Below are positions 26,548-35,330 of a stretch of DNA of 64,000 nt, piece after piece. The stretch is from the NCBI RefSeq assembly GCF_014897315.1, contig NZ_JABUYL010000009.1:1-64000 (forward strand), in the 5' to 3' direction. The notes beneath the pieces are model-generated. The model had not been told where the DNA came from. It worked only from the letters and a program-made list of their open reading frames with translations, and made no database searches. Every line of letters begins with the position of its first letter. Position 1 is the stretch's first letter. The stretch comes from Proteus sp. FME41. GTDB taxonomy: Bacteria > Pseudomonadota > Gammaproteobacteria > Enterobacterales > Enterobacteriaceae. Position numbers and translations under genes: made by a program.

Positions 26548-27234
26548 TTAGTTTGTCGCGCAGTTATTCCCTAACCCAATATAACGGTCAAAAGCAACAA
26601 TAAATTGTTTATGCTCTTTCTTTAGCCAAGGATGTTGGTAACTTTCACCGGGTAACAGTTGTAATATCTTGGCATTTTCTTCGTCAGAATCGCACTGATC
26701 ATTTAACAGTAATCGGAAGTAGGTATTGCCGGTGTTTTTGATGGTGCCAGCAATATTATTATGATCATAAGCGAATTTCATTTCGCGAGGGCGGATCACC
26801 ATGACAGTATTTAATCCAACGGTAGGAACAACCAAAGGCTGTTTACTGTCTTCCTGATAAGGTACTAAGTTAACTGGAGTTTCTTCAATAATAATACGGT
26901 AATAGCGCTCTTTATCGTCTTTAGCACCTTTATAAAATAATTTAAAAAACTCATGTTCATTTGGTAATAACACTTTTTGCAAAGGCGTATAAAGTATTTC
27001 ACCATCATCTATGGGAAGTTGTTTTTCATCTTTTTCTTTTCCTCCCGGTTTTTCGATTTTATAGACATGAATTTTATAAAGATTGGTTCTGTCTGTATTA
27101 TTAAGATAAGTGCGAGAAAAAAAGGTTTTATCCGATTCAAGGGTAAAAACTTCAGAGCCTACATAAAGGGCATGAGCTGAAAATGTCAGTGTTGAAAGTG
27201 CTAATGTACTGATGAATTTTAATATTCTTTTCAT
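26548..27234 (-). CDS. ecpE: Ecp-type periplasmic fimbrial chaperone (EcpE-like)
   Basis: 228 residues with a signal peptide (1-22, ending AHA). The Ig-like chaperone pattern is visible: LPNEHEFFKLFYKGAKDDKERYYRIIIEETPV corresponds to the conserved chaperone strand with the RYYR motif, and VMVIRPREMKF to the second domain start. Ecp loci in E. coli carry two chaperones, EcpB and EcpE, the latter encoded after the adhesin ecpD as here. A terminator-like hairpin separates it from ecpD, so its supply may be lower or independent. The second Ecp locus in this window has no counterpart. Confidence 0.78.
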   Translation of the reverse strand: MKRILKFISTLALSTLTFSAHALYVGSEVFTLESDKTFFSRTYLNNTDRTNLYKIHVYKIEKPGGKEKDEKQLPIDDGEILYTPLQKVLLPNEHEFFKLFYKGAKDDKERYYRIIIEETPVNLVPYQEDSKQPLVVPTVGLNTVMVIRPREMKFAYDHNNIAGTIKNTGNTYFRLLLNDQCDSDEENAKILQLLPGESYQHPWLKKEHKQFIVAFDRYIGLGNNCATN

Positions 27235-27327
27235 TATATCTCTTTAATGAGCTTGTTTTAATAAATGATAATAATGAAGTCTATAATATCATCAATATAA
27301 AAATCATCATGTGTTATGAATAATAAA

Positions 27328-27356
27328 ACGGGTATAAATACTCAATTTATACCCGT
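27328..27356 (-). terminator. Terminator-like hairpin between ecpD and ecpE
   Basis: A perfect 12-bp stem (ACGGGTATAAAT with ATTTATACCCGT) around a short loop, followed on the minus strand by TTTATTATT. It lies 20 bases after the ecpD stop. Confidence 0.75.
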
Positions 27357-27375
27357 AGATTGAGCAGCCTGACTT

Positions 27376-28986
27376 TTAGTAAATATCAGTACCAGACCAT
27401 TCAGCAAACACATTGACGTAACCGCTGGCTTCAACGACACCAATCCAGTCTTCACCCTCCATCGAGAAAAGGGAAGTACCTTCATTCATTGGGAATGTGA
27501 GTTGTAAATCGGTACGATAGAAGTAACCCTCTAATTGATAAGGGTAAGGCCATGTAGTTTGTGTCCATAAGGCTTCTTTAATGGAGATAGGCACATTATC
27601 GCAAGCCGTACGAGTTTTTACTTTTGAGCCACTTTCGTTGGTATAAGTTAGATAGGCTGAAAAAGGCACATTAATTTTTTTGTCTCTAGAGCTAAATAAA
27701 CAGTAAGGCTGACCTCTTAATGTAACTTGAGGTCCTTCAACGGCGGCAGTAATTTTATTCGCTTGGCGAAATGCACTGGTGGTAACGATATAGTCAAAGG
27801 TTAGCGGTGGCTCTTTATCGCCCACTTTTCCTTCTCGGTAGGGTTTATTAACCATTTCTTTAGAGACAATACTAATACCATAATCGCGAGGTTTTATAAT
27901 TAAAGTATTAGAAGGCGTAAATTCATAAAAGCCAGATTGTGATAATCTTTTATTGTTAATAAGAAAAGTAAATAGTTCTTGGCTTTTTGATAAATCGATT
28001 TTTCTAGAGATAATATCTTTTAAAAAAGCTTGTCCCATAAAGAGAAAAACTTCGCCATTTCCATTATGAATAATTTTCTCCATATCCGCACCACTCTTGC
28101 CAACTTCCCAATAGTTATTACCATCGCCGATCATAAGCGCTTTATTAACTGTAGAATTTAGGTTACCCAAAATAGGATTAAGTTTTAGTTCAATATCTAT
28201 ATTATATCCTTTAAAGCTACCTTCAAAGTTATAAGCAACAAGAGCGCACATAATACCCTGTTGTTTATTTACTACTGTATTTTCACAAAACTGGGAACCT
28301 AACCCTAATACAGCATTACCATTACTATCAACAAAGATTTCTTGTAAAGCATTGGTGGATTTTAAGGTTAAATGACCCACTTTAGTTAAATCAATTAGAT
28401 CATTTTTTATTGAATGTTTACCGCCACTGGACAAACAGGTTTGAGTATTAACATCATAATTTACTTTAGTAGAACAAGCGTTATAGTTTAATTCTGTTGT
28501 TGTTCCTATCGAGAGTTTTTTAAAGTATTGATATGCTGACATAGATAATACGCCCCGCATGTAATACGAATCACCAGCATTATTTTTAAGAAGAGGTATT
28601 TTATATGCACCATTATTTTTGATCCGCTCAGCATGAAGTGTGAAGTCGTTAGGGCAACCACTATCCCTCATACAACGATTACCAATAAAAGGAGAATCAA
28701 TAGGCGAATTTTCTAACCAAATATCAACATATTGTAAGCTTCCAGCTGTTTTATCTGAGGTTGGGCCTAAATAACCTAAACTTTTTTGATCTGATGAGTA
28801 TTTAGTCAGGGTATTAGCACCTGAAAAGCGGGGTTTATCTATTGTTGGTGGTGCAATAAAATATTCATTATCAATATTATTTTCGATAAAAATATAATCA
28901 GTTTGACCTGCATAACTTGGTATTGAAAATAAATTTATTGCAGCTGTAGTTAAAAAGCACAGTGTTAGAAAAGAAGACTTCATCAT
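27376..28986 (-). CDS. ecpD: Ecp-type tip adhesin (EcpD-like), locus 1
   Basis: 536 residues, close to E. coli EcpD (547), with a signal peptide (1-26, ending SYA). The mature protein starts QTDYIFIENNIDNEYFIAPP and has ten or more cysteines concentrated in the first half. The C-terminal ~190 residues (from SGFYEFTPSNTLIIKPRDYG) are almost identical to the adhesin of locus 2 at 45.6 kb, while the N-terminal region (about 60-330) differs strongly. That pattern fits a variable ligand-binding half on a conserved pilin-joining half. It follows the usher gene by 11 bases. Confidence 0.78.
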   Translation of the reverse strand: MMKSSFLTLCFLTTAAINLFSIPSYAGQTDYIFIENNIDNEYFIAPPTIDKPRFSGANTLTKYSSDQKSLGYLGPTSDKTAGSLQYVDIWLENSPIDSPFIGNRCMRDSGCPNDFTLHAERIKNNGAYKIPLLKNNAGDSYYMRGVLSMSAYQYFKKLSIGTTTELNYNACSTKVNYDVNTQTCLSSGGKHSIKNDLIDLTKVGHLTLKSTNALQEIFVDSNGNAVLGLGSQFCENTVVNKQQGIMCALVAYNFEGSFKGYNIDIELKLNPILGNLNSTVNKALMIGDGNNYWEVGKSGADMEKIIHNGNGEVFLFMGQAFLKDIISRKIDLSKSQELFTFLINNKRLSQSGFYEFTPSNTLIIKPRDYGISIVSKEMVNKPYREGKVGDKEPPLTFDYIVTTSAFRQANKITAAVEGPQVTLRGQPYCLFSSRDKKINVPFSAYLTYTNESGSKVKTRTACDNVPISIKEALWTQTTWPYPYQLEGYFYRTDLQLTFPMNEGTSLFSMEGEDWIGVVEASGYVNVFAEWSGTDIY

Positions 28987-28997
28987 TATTATTCCTT

Positions 28998-31508
28998 TTA
29001 ATCTCGACTCGCCAACGTAGTCTGCGGATCACAAATCACATCACCCACCCATAGCACACCGCGAGCTGACGACAGATCTAATTCAGCTTCACAAATTTGT
29101 TTATCATCTTGTTGCAATGAAATGACCGGATAGCGCTTATCAACATCCATCGCAAATTGCCCTTGATGGTCGGTTTGAGTGTGACCTATATGGTTACGTA
29201 CTTGTGCACTGGCTAACAGCGTGCCATCAGGCGATTTCATTCGACCAAATACGGTGACCATCTGTTTTAACTCAGGCTGATGTACCGCAACGTTACCCGG
29301 ATAAAGCACCACGTTTTTCACACGACCAGACGCAATATCAAAGCTATCTTCACTGTTTTTATCATTGAGCAATTCCACTTTGTAAGTACCGTAAGGAGAA
29401 AGCGGAATAAAGTTATTACCGCCCGATAATACAAAGCGCTGACCATTGACGTTGGCCGCAATTTGCCCTTGTCCATCAATACCTGTTTTGACAATTACCC
29501 CTGATGTTTCTTGTTTACCACTGGCGGAGAAATTCATATCGCTATAAGCCAATGAACCTCTCGCCGTTAATGTGGTATTTAAACGATCATTATTAGGGCG
29601 GCTCATACTTAACGTACCGGTGCTGTATTTGGTATCAAACATACTGTAACCGCTGACAGAGAAATCGCTGTCAGTGCCATCTTTATCATGTAATAGGGTG
29701 GACACGGATAAACCTGCGTTACTAATGGCTGAATTTTCAAAGCTTTTCGATGCAGATAACTCGCCACGCACATTTCCATTGCTAGAAGAAACGCCCGCAC
29801 TAAGCCATGTCGCTAATGGCAATGAGAAATCCAGTGTGACGTATTTTTCGTTAGTACTATCTTGATTATCGTAGTGATAGCGTTGGATACCTGTACGTAA
29901 ACTCATACTGCCGTAATGTCCGTTATAGAGCGTAGTGGAATACTCAAAGTTATTTGATTTGTTTTTATCGCGTAAATCTTTGGTGTAGGAATAGGTAAAT
30001 GATCCCGCATATTCCCAAAATTGCGTTAAGTTCAGGGTAGTACCAAAAGAGTAGTTATCAGAGTCATACATCGGGAAGTCATCTTTGATATTCCCTTTCT
30101 CTTTATTTATCCAAAGTGAACCAAAGCCCTTAGGTAAAGCATAAGATGCCGTGATGATATTGCGATCACTTCCGTCATTGGCGAAAAGCGACTGCCAACT
30201 GGTCGATAGATTCTCACTTAATTGTAAGTTTGCGTTAGTCTCAATGACCGCCAAATCATCAAAAGCATAAGTCGAGGTTTGTAAATTTAATCCAGAGAAA
30301 ACCCCTAAAGTGACAGTGCCCGCACCGCCGACAAGCCAAGTGTTATCTGAGTTAGACGTTTTATATTCATTATCTCTGTTTTTAATGCGTTTTTTATAAT
30401 CAACATAGCCGGAGAAGATTTCCCAACGAAACTCATTAAGTGTGGCACCCCGCATATTAAAGGTTTTATTCACGGTTTGAGCTTGTTTGGCATGAACTTT
30501 ACCATCAATCACCACTTCAACTTCAACTTGATAAATACCAAAAGGTAGCGGAGCGGTATCGACTTCAAAGCTTCCCATAGGGAAACTTTGAATACTTAAT
30601 AACTTACCTTCACGATAAATACGGACTTCGCCCGCGCTGGGTAAAAAGACGGTAATAGGGGTGAGTGAAAGCTGTGAATGGTTAACTTTAGACGATGAGT
30701 TGTTACCGTAAGTGATGCCGTAAACTTTACTACTATTGAGTGCTGACATTGAGGCAATCGACTGTAAGTTCCATGTATTTAATAGGCCAAAAGCAAAACG
30801 ATGGCCATTAAAATCACGTTCAAACATGGCTCGATAAAAATCAAAAGACTGCTCTGCGGTACCTAGACCATACGCGGTGGCACTTAGGTTCAGGTGGTTT
30901 TCGGCAAAGCTAACAATACTATCAACAGAAAAATAGCTGTTGGTATTATCTTTTTGATTTTTTAGCTGATTATTATAAATACCCAAATCATAGGTTGTGA
31001 CAGCTGACATATTTCTGACAGTAGATGCGCCAAGCATTTCGCTACGGGCTTGAACTTGAGTCGCAAGACCGGATTCACTGACATCCAATGTCATAATGAA
31101 AGAGTTTAAATCAAATATCAGACTGGCATCAGGTGAAAGTGTTATTTTTCCCTGTTGTCCGATTTGAGCGTCTTTAAGTGATACCAGTGATTCAATAATT
31201 TTTTCATTAATAGAAGCAACTTGAGAATCGTCACTATCGTAAGTTGGTGTGATAGAGCTAATAACAATTTGATGGTCTTTAAGTACTACCAGCGCATCTG
31301 CAATTTTATTACGGCTTTGTTCTTCTAATACAGATTGATTAGAGAGGTTATAACGTAGATAAACAGGGATCGTCATGCCTTCTTCTAATGCGGTGGCAAA
31401 GACACTAGGAATAATATAATTACCAATCTTTAAACTGGTTGGTTGGCTATATGTATTCTCGGACAATAGGAACATAGCAATACCTAGTGCCACCACAGAT
31501 TTACGCAC
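28998..31508 (-). CDS. ecpC: Ecp-type outer-membrane usher (EcpC-like), locus 1
   Basis: 836 residues (E. coli EcpC about 841) with a signal peptide (1-21). Features of alternate-family ushers are present: an N-terminal beta domain, the FLPSAGEVRIYREGKLLS plug-region segment, a long series of beta strands rich in aromatic residues, and C-terminal domains ending VLYPGNVAVHQPELKQMVTVFGRM and a carboxypeptidase-regulatory-like domain (LLASAQVRNHIGHTQTDHQGQF). It forms the secretion pore for the pilus. It is closely paralogous to the usher at 47.2-49.7 kb, differing mainly in residues about 60-170 and 380-450. Confidence 0.85.
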   Translation of the reverse strand: MRKSVVALGIAMFLLSENTYSQPTSLKIGNYIIPSVFATALEEGMTIPVYLRYNLSNQSVLEEQSRNKIADALVVLKDHQIVISSITPTYDSDDSQVASINEKIIESLVSLKDAQIGQQGKITLSPDASLIFDLNSFIMTLDVSESGLATQVQARSEMLGASTVRNMSAVTTYDLGIYNNQLKNQKDNTNSYFSVDSIVSFAENHLNLSATAYGLGTAEQSFDFYRAMFERDFNGHRFAFGLLNTWNLQSIASMSALNSSKVYGITYGNNSSSKVNHSQLSLTPITVFLPSAGEVRIYREGKLLSIQSFPMGSFEVDTAPLPFGIYQVEVEVVIDGKVHAKQAQTVNKTFNMRGATLNEFRWEIFSGYVDYKKRIKNRDNEYKTSNSDNTWLVGGAGTVTLGVFSGLNLQTSTYAFDDLAVIETNANLQLSENLSTSWQSLFANDGSDRNIITASYALPKGFGSLWINKEKGNIKDDFPMYDSDNYSFGTTLNLTQFWEYAGSFTYSYTKDLRDKNKSNNFEYSTTLYNGHYGSMSLRTGIQRYHYDNQDSTNEKYVTLDFSLPLATWLSAGVSSSNGNVRGELSASKSFENSAISNAGLSVSTLLHDKDGTDSDFSVSGYSMFDTKYSTGTLSMSRPNNDRLNTTLTARGSLAYSDMNFSASGKQETSGVIVKTGIDGQGQIAANVNGQRFVLSGGNNFIPLSPYGTYKVELLNDKNSEDSFDIASGRVKNVVLYPGNVAVHQPELKQMVTVFGRMKSPDGTLLASAQVRNHIGHTQTDHQGQFAMDVDKRYPVISLQQDDKQICEAELDLSSARGVLWVGDVICDPQTTLASRD

Positions 31509-31525
31509 AAGGAATCCTTATGAAA

Positions 31526-32212
31526 TTAATTCACAATAATAAAATCATCGTTATGCCAAACGCCGACAGTTGATTTTTTACTTGAAACATCAACTTGTTT
31601 TAATTTCACACCAAGACCCGGCATAACGTAGTAACGTTCGCTACAACGATTGTTTTCATTTCTTGTTACGGCATCTGGCATACAATCGCCTGTTGCAACC
31701 GTACGAAATGAGCTATTACCGGTGTTAAAAACGACGCGTTTCTCTTTATCAAAACGGTAATCAAATTTTTCTTGGCGAGGCGCGACAACCAAAATGGTAC
31801 TTATCATGGCGGATGTTGTTGCTGTTGCTGATTTCTGATTCTGAGTTGATCCTGTTTCAGTCACGGGATCATCACGCCAAACTAAACGGTAATAGCGTTC
31901 TTGATTATCGCTTGGGCCTTTATAAAAGATTTTAAAATTTTCTTTAGTTTTACCCGGTAAAATTAAGTTTGCTGGAGAGATAAGGATCTCATTTTGAGAA
32001 TTAGGAAGGACTTTTCCATCTTCTAAAGGTGATGAAATACGTTCAATAGATAAACTGACTAAGCGTGCCTGATCGACATTATTTTCAATTTCTTTGGCAA
32101 GAATAGTTTGATCTGAAGCCATCATTTCCGTAATGGCACCAACATGAATAGCAGATGCAAATTGACTATAAAAAAGCAAAGGACTCAAACACACCAATAT
32201 TATTTTTTTCAT
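31526..32212 (-). CDS. ecpB: Ecp-type periplasmic chaperone (EcpB-like), locus 1
   Basis: 228 residues with a signal peptide (1-21, ending ASA). The chaperone pattern is seen in LPGKTKENFKIFYKGPSDNQERYYRLVWRDDPV and ISTILVVAPRQEKFDYRFD. Two cysteines (GDCMPD and NRCSER) may form a disulphide. It lies 17 bases before the usher on the same transcript and is highly similar to the chaperone at 49.7-50.4 kb. It should deliver pilin subunits to the usher by donor-strand complementation. Confidence 0.83.
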   Translation of the reverse strand: MKKIILVCLSPLLFYSQFASAIHVGAITEMMASDQTILAKEIENNVDQARLVSLSIERISSPLEDGKVLPNSQNEILISPANLILPGKTKENFKIFYKGPSDNQERYYRLVWRDDPVTETGSTQNQKSATATTSAMISTILVVAPRQEKFDYRFDKEKRVVFNTGNSSFRTVATGDCMPDAVTRNENNRCSERYYVMPGLGVKLKQVDVSSKKSTVGVWHNDDFIIVN

Positions 32213-32225
32213 ACAGAATCCTTTA

Positions 32226-32250
32226 GGGTGAGCGAATATTCGCTCATCCC
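32226..32250 (-). other. Stem-loop between pilin and chaperone genes, locus 1
   Basis: GGGTGAGCGAA-TA-TTCGCTCATCCC forms a near-perfect stem of about 11 bp with a G-T pair. The same element recurs at 50408-50431 in the second locus. There is no T run after it on the minus strand. A hairpin after a major pilin gene usually sets a high pilin-to-assembly-protein ratio by mRNA stabilisation. Confidence 0.7.
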
Positions 32251-32289
32251 TTATTTTATGAATAGAGTGCTAATTAAAACGAAAATCTA

Positions 32290-32886
32290 TTATTGGAAGT
32301 CGCCTTCCCATGTTGCTGTGAATTGAACTTTAACGTCGCCATCCCAGTAACCATCAGCTAAATCAGAGAATTGTGCATTAGCACCCGCTTGTTTTGCTGA
32401 AGCAATATTGAAGGTAAATTGACCTTGACCGCTAACACGTTCAGTGCCGTTGTAAGCACCGCTTTGAGCTAAGAAATCTAGACCTGCAGAAGTACCGGCT
32501 GCAACGTCAACCATAGTGGTATCTGTTGAGTTAGATAATGCTACGCCATTCCATTTAACGCCGACTGTTAATTCGCTATCATCAGCAACACGCGTTAATT
32601 TGTCAGTAACGATTTTAGACGTCAGTTTGAAGTCAGTCGCTTTTTCTTGACCTTGGATAGTGATGTCGAACGCACCATCTTGAGTATTAAAGCCTTTAAT
32701 ACCTTCAGCATAGTTAAATACTAAAGATTTTAATGGAGTAACAACTAACATACTTTTAGTGTCTTTAATTGCTTTTGCATCCCATGAAGCAACGGCGTTT
32801 GCTTTACGAGTAGTAGTATCTGCTTGAGCAAGGGTAGTTGCACCCATAATAGCAACAGCAAGAACCGCCAATGTCAGCTTTTTCAT
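32290..32886 (-). CDS. ecpA: Ecp/Mat-type major pilin (EcpA-like), locus 1
   Basis: 198 residues with a signal peptide (1-22, ending AQA). The mature N-terminus (AVASWDAKAIKDTKSMLVVTPLKSLVFNYAEGIKGFN) closely matches E. coli EcpA (MatB), including TPLxSLxFxYAEGIKGFN, and the C-terminus has LADGYWDGDVKVQFTATWEGDF. It has no cysteines, as in the alternate chaperone-usher pilins, which polymerise by donor-strand exchange. AAAGGA lies eight bases before the ATG. It is first in ecpABCD on the minus strand. No ecpR-type LuxR regulator gene lies upstream. Confidence 0.85.
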   Translation of the reverse strand: MKKLTLAVLAVAIMGATTLAQADTTTRKANAVASWDAKAIKDTKSMLVVTPLKSLVFNYAEGIKGFNTQDGAFDITIQGQEKATDFKLTSKIVTDKLTRVADDSELTVGVKWNGVALSNSTDTTMVDVAAGTSAGLDFLAQSGAYNGTERVSGQGQFTFNIASAKQAGANAQFSDLADGYWDGDVKVQFTATWEGDFQ

Positions 32887-34671
32887 ACTATATCCTTTAT
32901 TGATTATCTATATTAGTTTGCTTTATCTTTCTACTAGCGAAAGAAATTTAATGCGTTTATCCATTTTTTAAATAAAAGAGTCCTTCTGTAAAATGCATTA
33001 TTTAAATAAATGACATTTTAAAGAATCAATCTTTATTTTTTATTTGAATGTTGAGGTTTTATTTTTTCTGTTTTTTACATGACTCATCCTCAATAGCTAA
33101 ATTTAAATAGCTATTTAAATAATAGTTGAATGTGATTGTTAATTGTTTGTGGTGTTTTTTTTGTTAAATTAAATAACCTCTAACCCAGTGTTTTATAATT
33201 AAATACTTATTATGTGAGTTAATTTAGACAACATAACAGTATAAGTTGATAAGAATATTCTTATAGCCTTTATTGCTCAAAAAATGAAATGTAAGATATA
33301 TTTATATATAATTGTGTCTTTCACTCTTATTAAGAGTATGGTGACTATTTTAATAAGATTTATTTATTGTTTTATTTTGTTATTTTTATATTTTATTTTT
33401 TATATAAACCTACTTTTACTTTTTATGTTAAAAATGGTTCAAAAAAGATTTATTTTTAGTGTTTTTGATTGTTTAATGTGTTTTTTTAGATTGAAAATCA
33501 TTAATAATAAAACAACGCAATATTTACGCCTTTTGCGTGTCATAAAATTCATATGTATTTTTTTTATTTTTTGTTTTTAATAGTAGATTAAATTTTAAAT
33601 ATAAAAATAATCATCATTATTTGATTCTTAAAAAAAAATTGTTTTTTTGTGTGTTACTTTTTTATTTTTAAAAGGTGGTATGAATAAGGTAATTATTGCT
33701 CAAAAGTAAAAAACAGTAATTAAATGTTATTGTTTCATTATGTTATAAATTATATATTAATATCTTTTTTAGATAATCATTAAAGTTAAGTTATATAATA
33801 TTGTCATTATTGGGTTATCAAAAAAAGAAGGTTGTGTTTAAATCTAATCTTTAAACTAATTTTAATTATTTATTACGGACTTCTTTTTATTTTAAATATT
33901 ATCATTATTAGACTGTCTTATTTTTATATTAAATTTAATGGGAGTGTTTTATTTAATATAAAGCTTCAATTGAGATGAATCCTAAGTGTTTTTGTATATA
34001 TATCGGCTTTATCGTGTCAGCTAAATATAATAATCTTATTTGTTTCAATTTATTTTTATAAAAATCTAATAAATGGTGTTTTTTTAGTTTATATCTTATG
34101 TTTACTCAATATTGGTGTTAGTTGTTGTGCTTCGAAGTTTTGCTAAGTAAAAATAGCTAATTAATAACTTAACTTAGATTAAAATACTAATTTAACTCTT
34201 TTAAGGAATTGTTTCATTGGTTAATTATCTTTTGATTTTATTATCTGCATCATTTTTAGACTTTTGACTTAATTTACGCCTTTTGCGAGTATTTAATTGC
34301 AAAATAAGTAAAGAAACATAATTTAAATTTGTTTTTTTACTTTAAGTTTTCACTCTTACTTTTTGATTAAAATTTATTACTTATTTATATGTCTAATTAA
34401 GATGTTTTTATTAATTAAGGAACTTAATTTTTATAATATTTAACGGAGACATTTAAAAAGATAATACGATTAATTTATTCAATAAATTAATTTGAATATG
34501 AATGCAAAAAGGATGCATTTGTAGGATATCCCTTATCTTGGTTTTATAAATAGATATCAATGGATCTGTCAAATTTAAATTATAGAAAGGCGGTGAGGTT
34601 TTATTACCTATCGCTTATTTAGTCCGAAGCCAAGAAATATCACTATCTTTATTGTATATAAAGGAAATTTT
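32887..34671. promoter_or_regulatory. 1.8-kb AT-rich region between divergent fimbrial operons
   Basis: No convincing gene; the one long frame (33284-33580, plus) is low-complexity Phe/Ile/Leu translation of T-rich DNA. A 15-base direct repeat TTTACGCCTTTTGCG occurs at 33523-33537 and 34273-34287, 750 bp apart, the only GC-richer islands in the stretch. AATGCA and TGCATT (34501-34519) form a small dyad 170 bp before the plus-strand pilin. Such AT-rich DNA is a typical H-NS target. No recombinase gene lies nearby and I saw no convincing invertible-element ends. Confidence 0.55.
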
Positions 34672-35238
34672 ATGAAATTTACTAAATTAGCTTTAGGTGT
34701 TGCGTTATCTTTAGTTGTTGCTGCTCCTACTTTAGCAGCAGATCCAGCGGAAAGCCGTGAAGGTAAAGTGCGTTTTACTGGCTTTATCAATGACGTTCCA
34801 TGTTCAATCGATGATAAAAGTTTAGATCAAACGGTTAAGTTTGGTGAAATCGCATTGCATGAACTGACTAGCAATAAATTCCGTTCAGATAGCGAAAACT
34901 TCGATATTATCCTGAAAAACTGCTCAACTGAAACTTACAAAACTGCAAAAGTATCATTCACTGGTGCAACTGTAAGTGGTTTTGACGGTTATACAGGCGA
35001 ATTACTGGGCTTAGGTGGCAAAGTACAAAACGCAGGTATCGTTATCACTGACCGTGGTAATAATCCAATTACTTTTGGTCAAGGCTTCCCAGTAGCTGGC
35101 CACGCTTTAAATAATGGCGACGGCTCTCTCACTACATTGCAATTCTCAGCTTACGTGAAAGGTAATGAAGCAGACGATAAGAAAGCAACAACAGGTTCTT
35201 TCGACACAGTAGCTAACTTCAAGGTTATCTACGAATAA
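34672..35238 (+). CDS. Major fimbrial subunit of a classical chaperone-usher operon
   Basis: 188 residues with a signal peptide (1-22, ending LAA). The mature form begins DPAESREGKVRFTGFINDVPCSIDDKS, the donor-strand N-terminus plus first cysteine of classical pilins, with the second cysteine in ILKNCSTETYKT and the C-terminal beta strand ending ANFKVIYE with the penultimate tyrosine used for chaperone recognition. Proteus MR/P-type pilins look similar, but I cannot name this operon. AAAGGAA precedes the ATG. It heads a seven-gene plus-strand operon. Confidence 0.85.
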   Translation: MKFTKLALGVALSLVVAAPTLAADPAESREGKVRFTGFINDVPCSIDDKSLDQTVKFGEIALHELTSNKFRSDSENFDIILKNCSTETYKTAKVSFTGATVSGFDGYTGELLGLGGKVQNAGIVITDRGNNPITFGQGFPVAGHALNNGDGSLTTLQFSAYVKGNEADDKKATTGSFDTVANFKVIYE

Positions 35239-35254
35239 TTGTTGTTTTTTAATA

Positions 35255-35284
35255 AGATGTGTGGCGCTTAAGCGCCATGCATCT
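35255..35284 (+). other. Hairpin between major pilin and usher genes
   Basis: AGATGTGTGGCGCTT and AAGCGCCATGCATCT pair over 15 positions with two G-T wobbles; the tip would form a small loop in RNA. There is no T run, so it is likely an mRNA-stability element limiting 3' decay of the pilin message. Confidence 0.7.
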
Positions 35285-35330
35285 CATCAATATTGTCTTC
35301 TGTTAATAATGCTGAGGATGGCATAGCAAA

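Noticed and set aside
33284..33580. 98-codon plus-strand frame in the AT-rich region
   Set aside because: Low-complexity Phe/Ile/Leu/Tyr translation of T-rich DNA with no ribosome-binding site; not a believable membrane protein.
32887..34671. Invertible promoter element like that of MR/P fimbriae
   Set aside because: I saw no convincing long inverted repeats with a promoter between them, and no tyrosine recombinase gene is in the window. The 15-bp repeats are direct.
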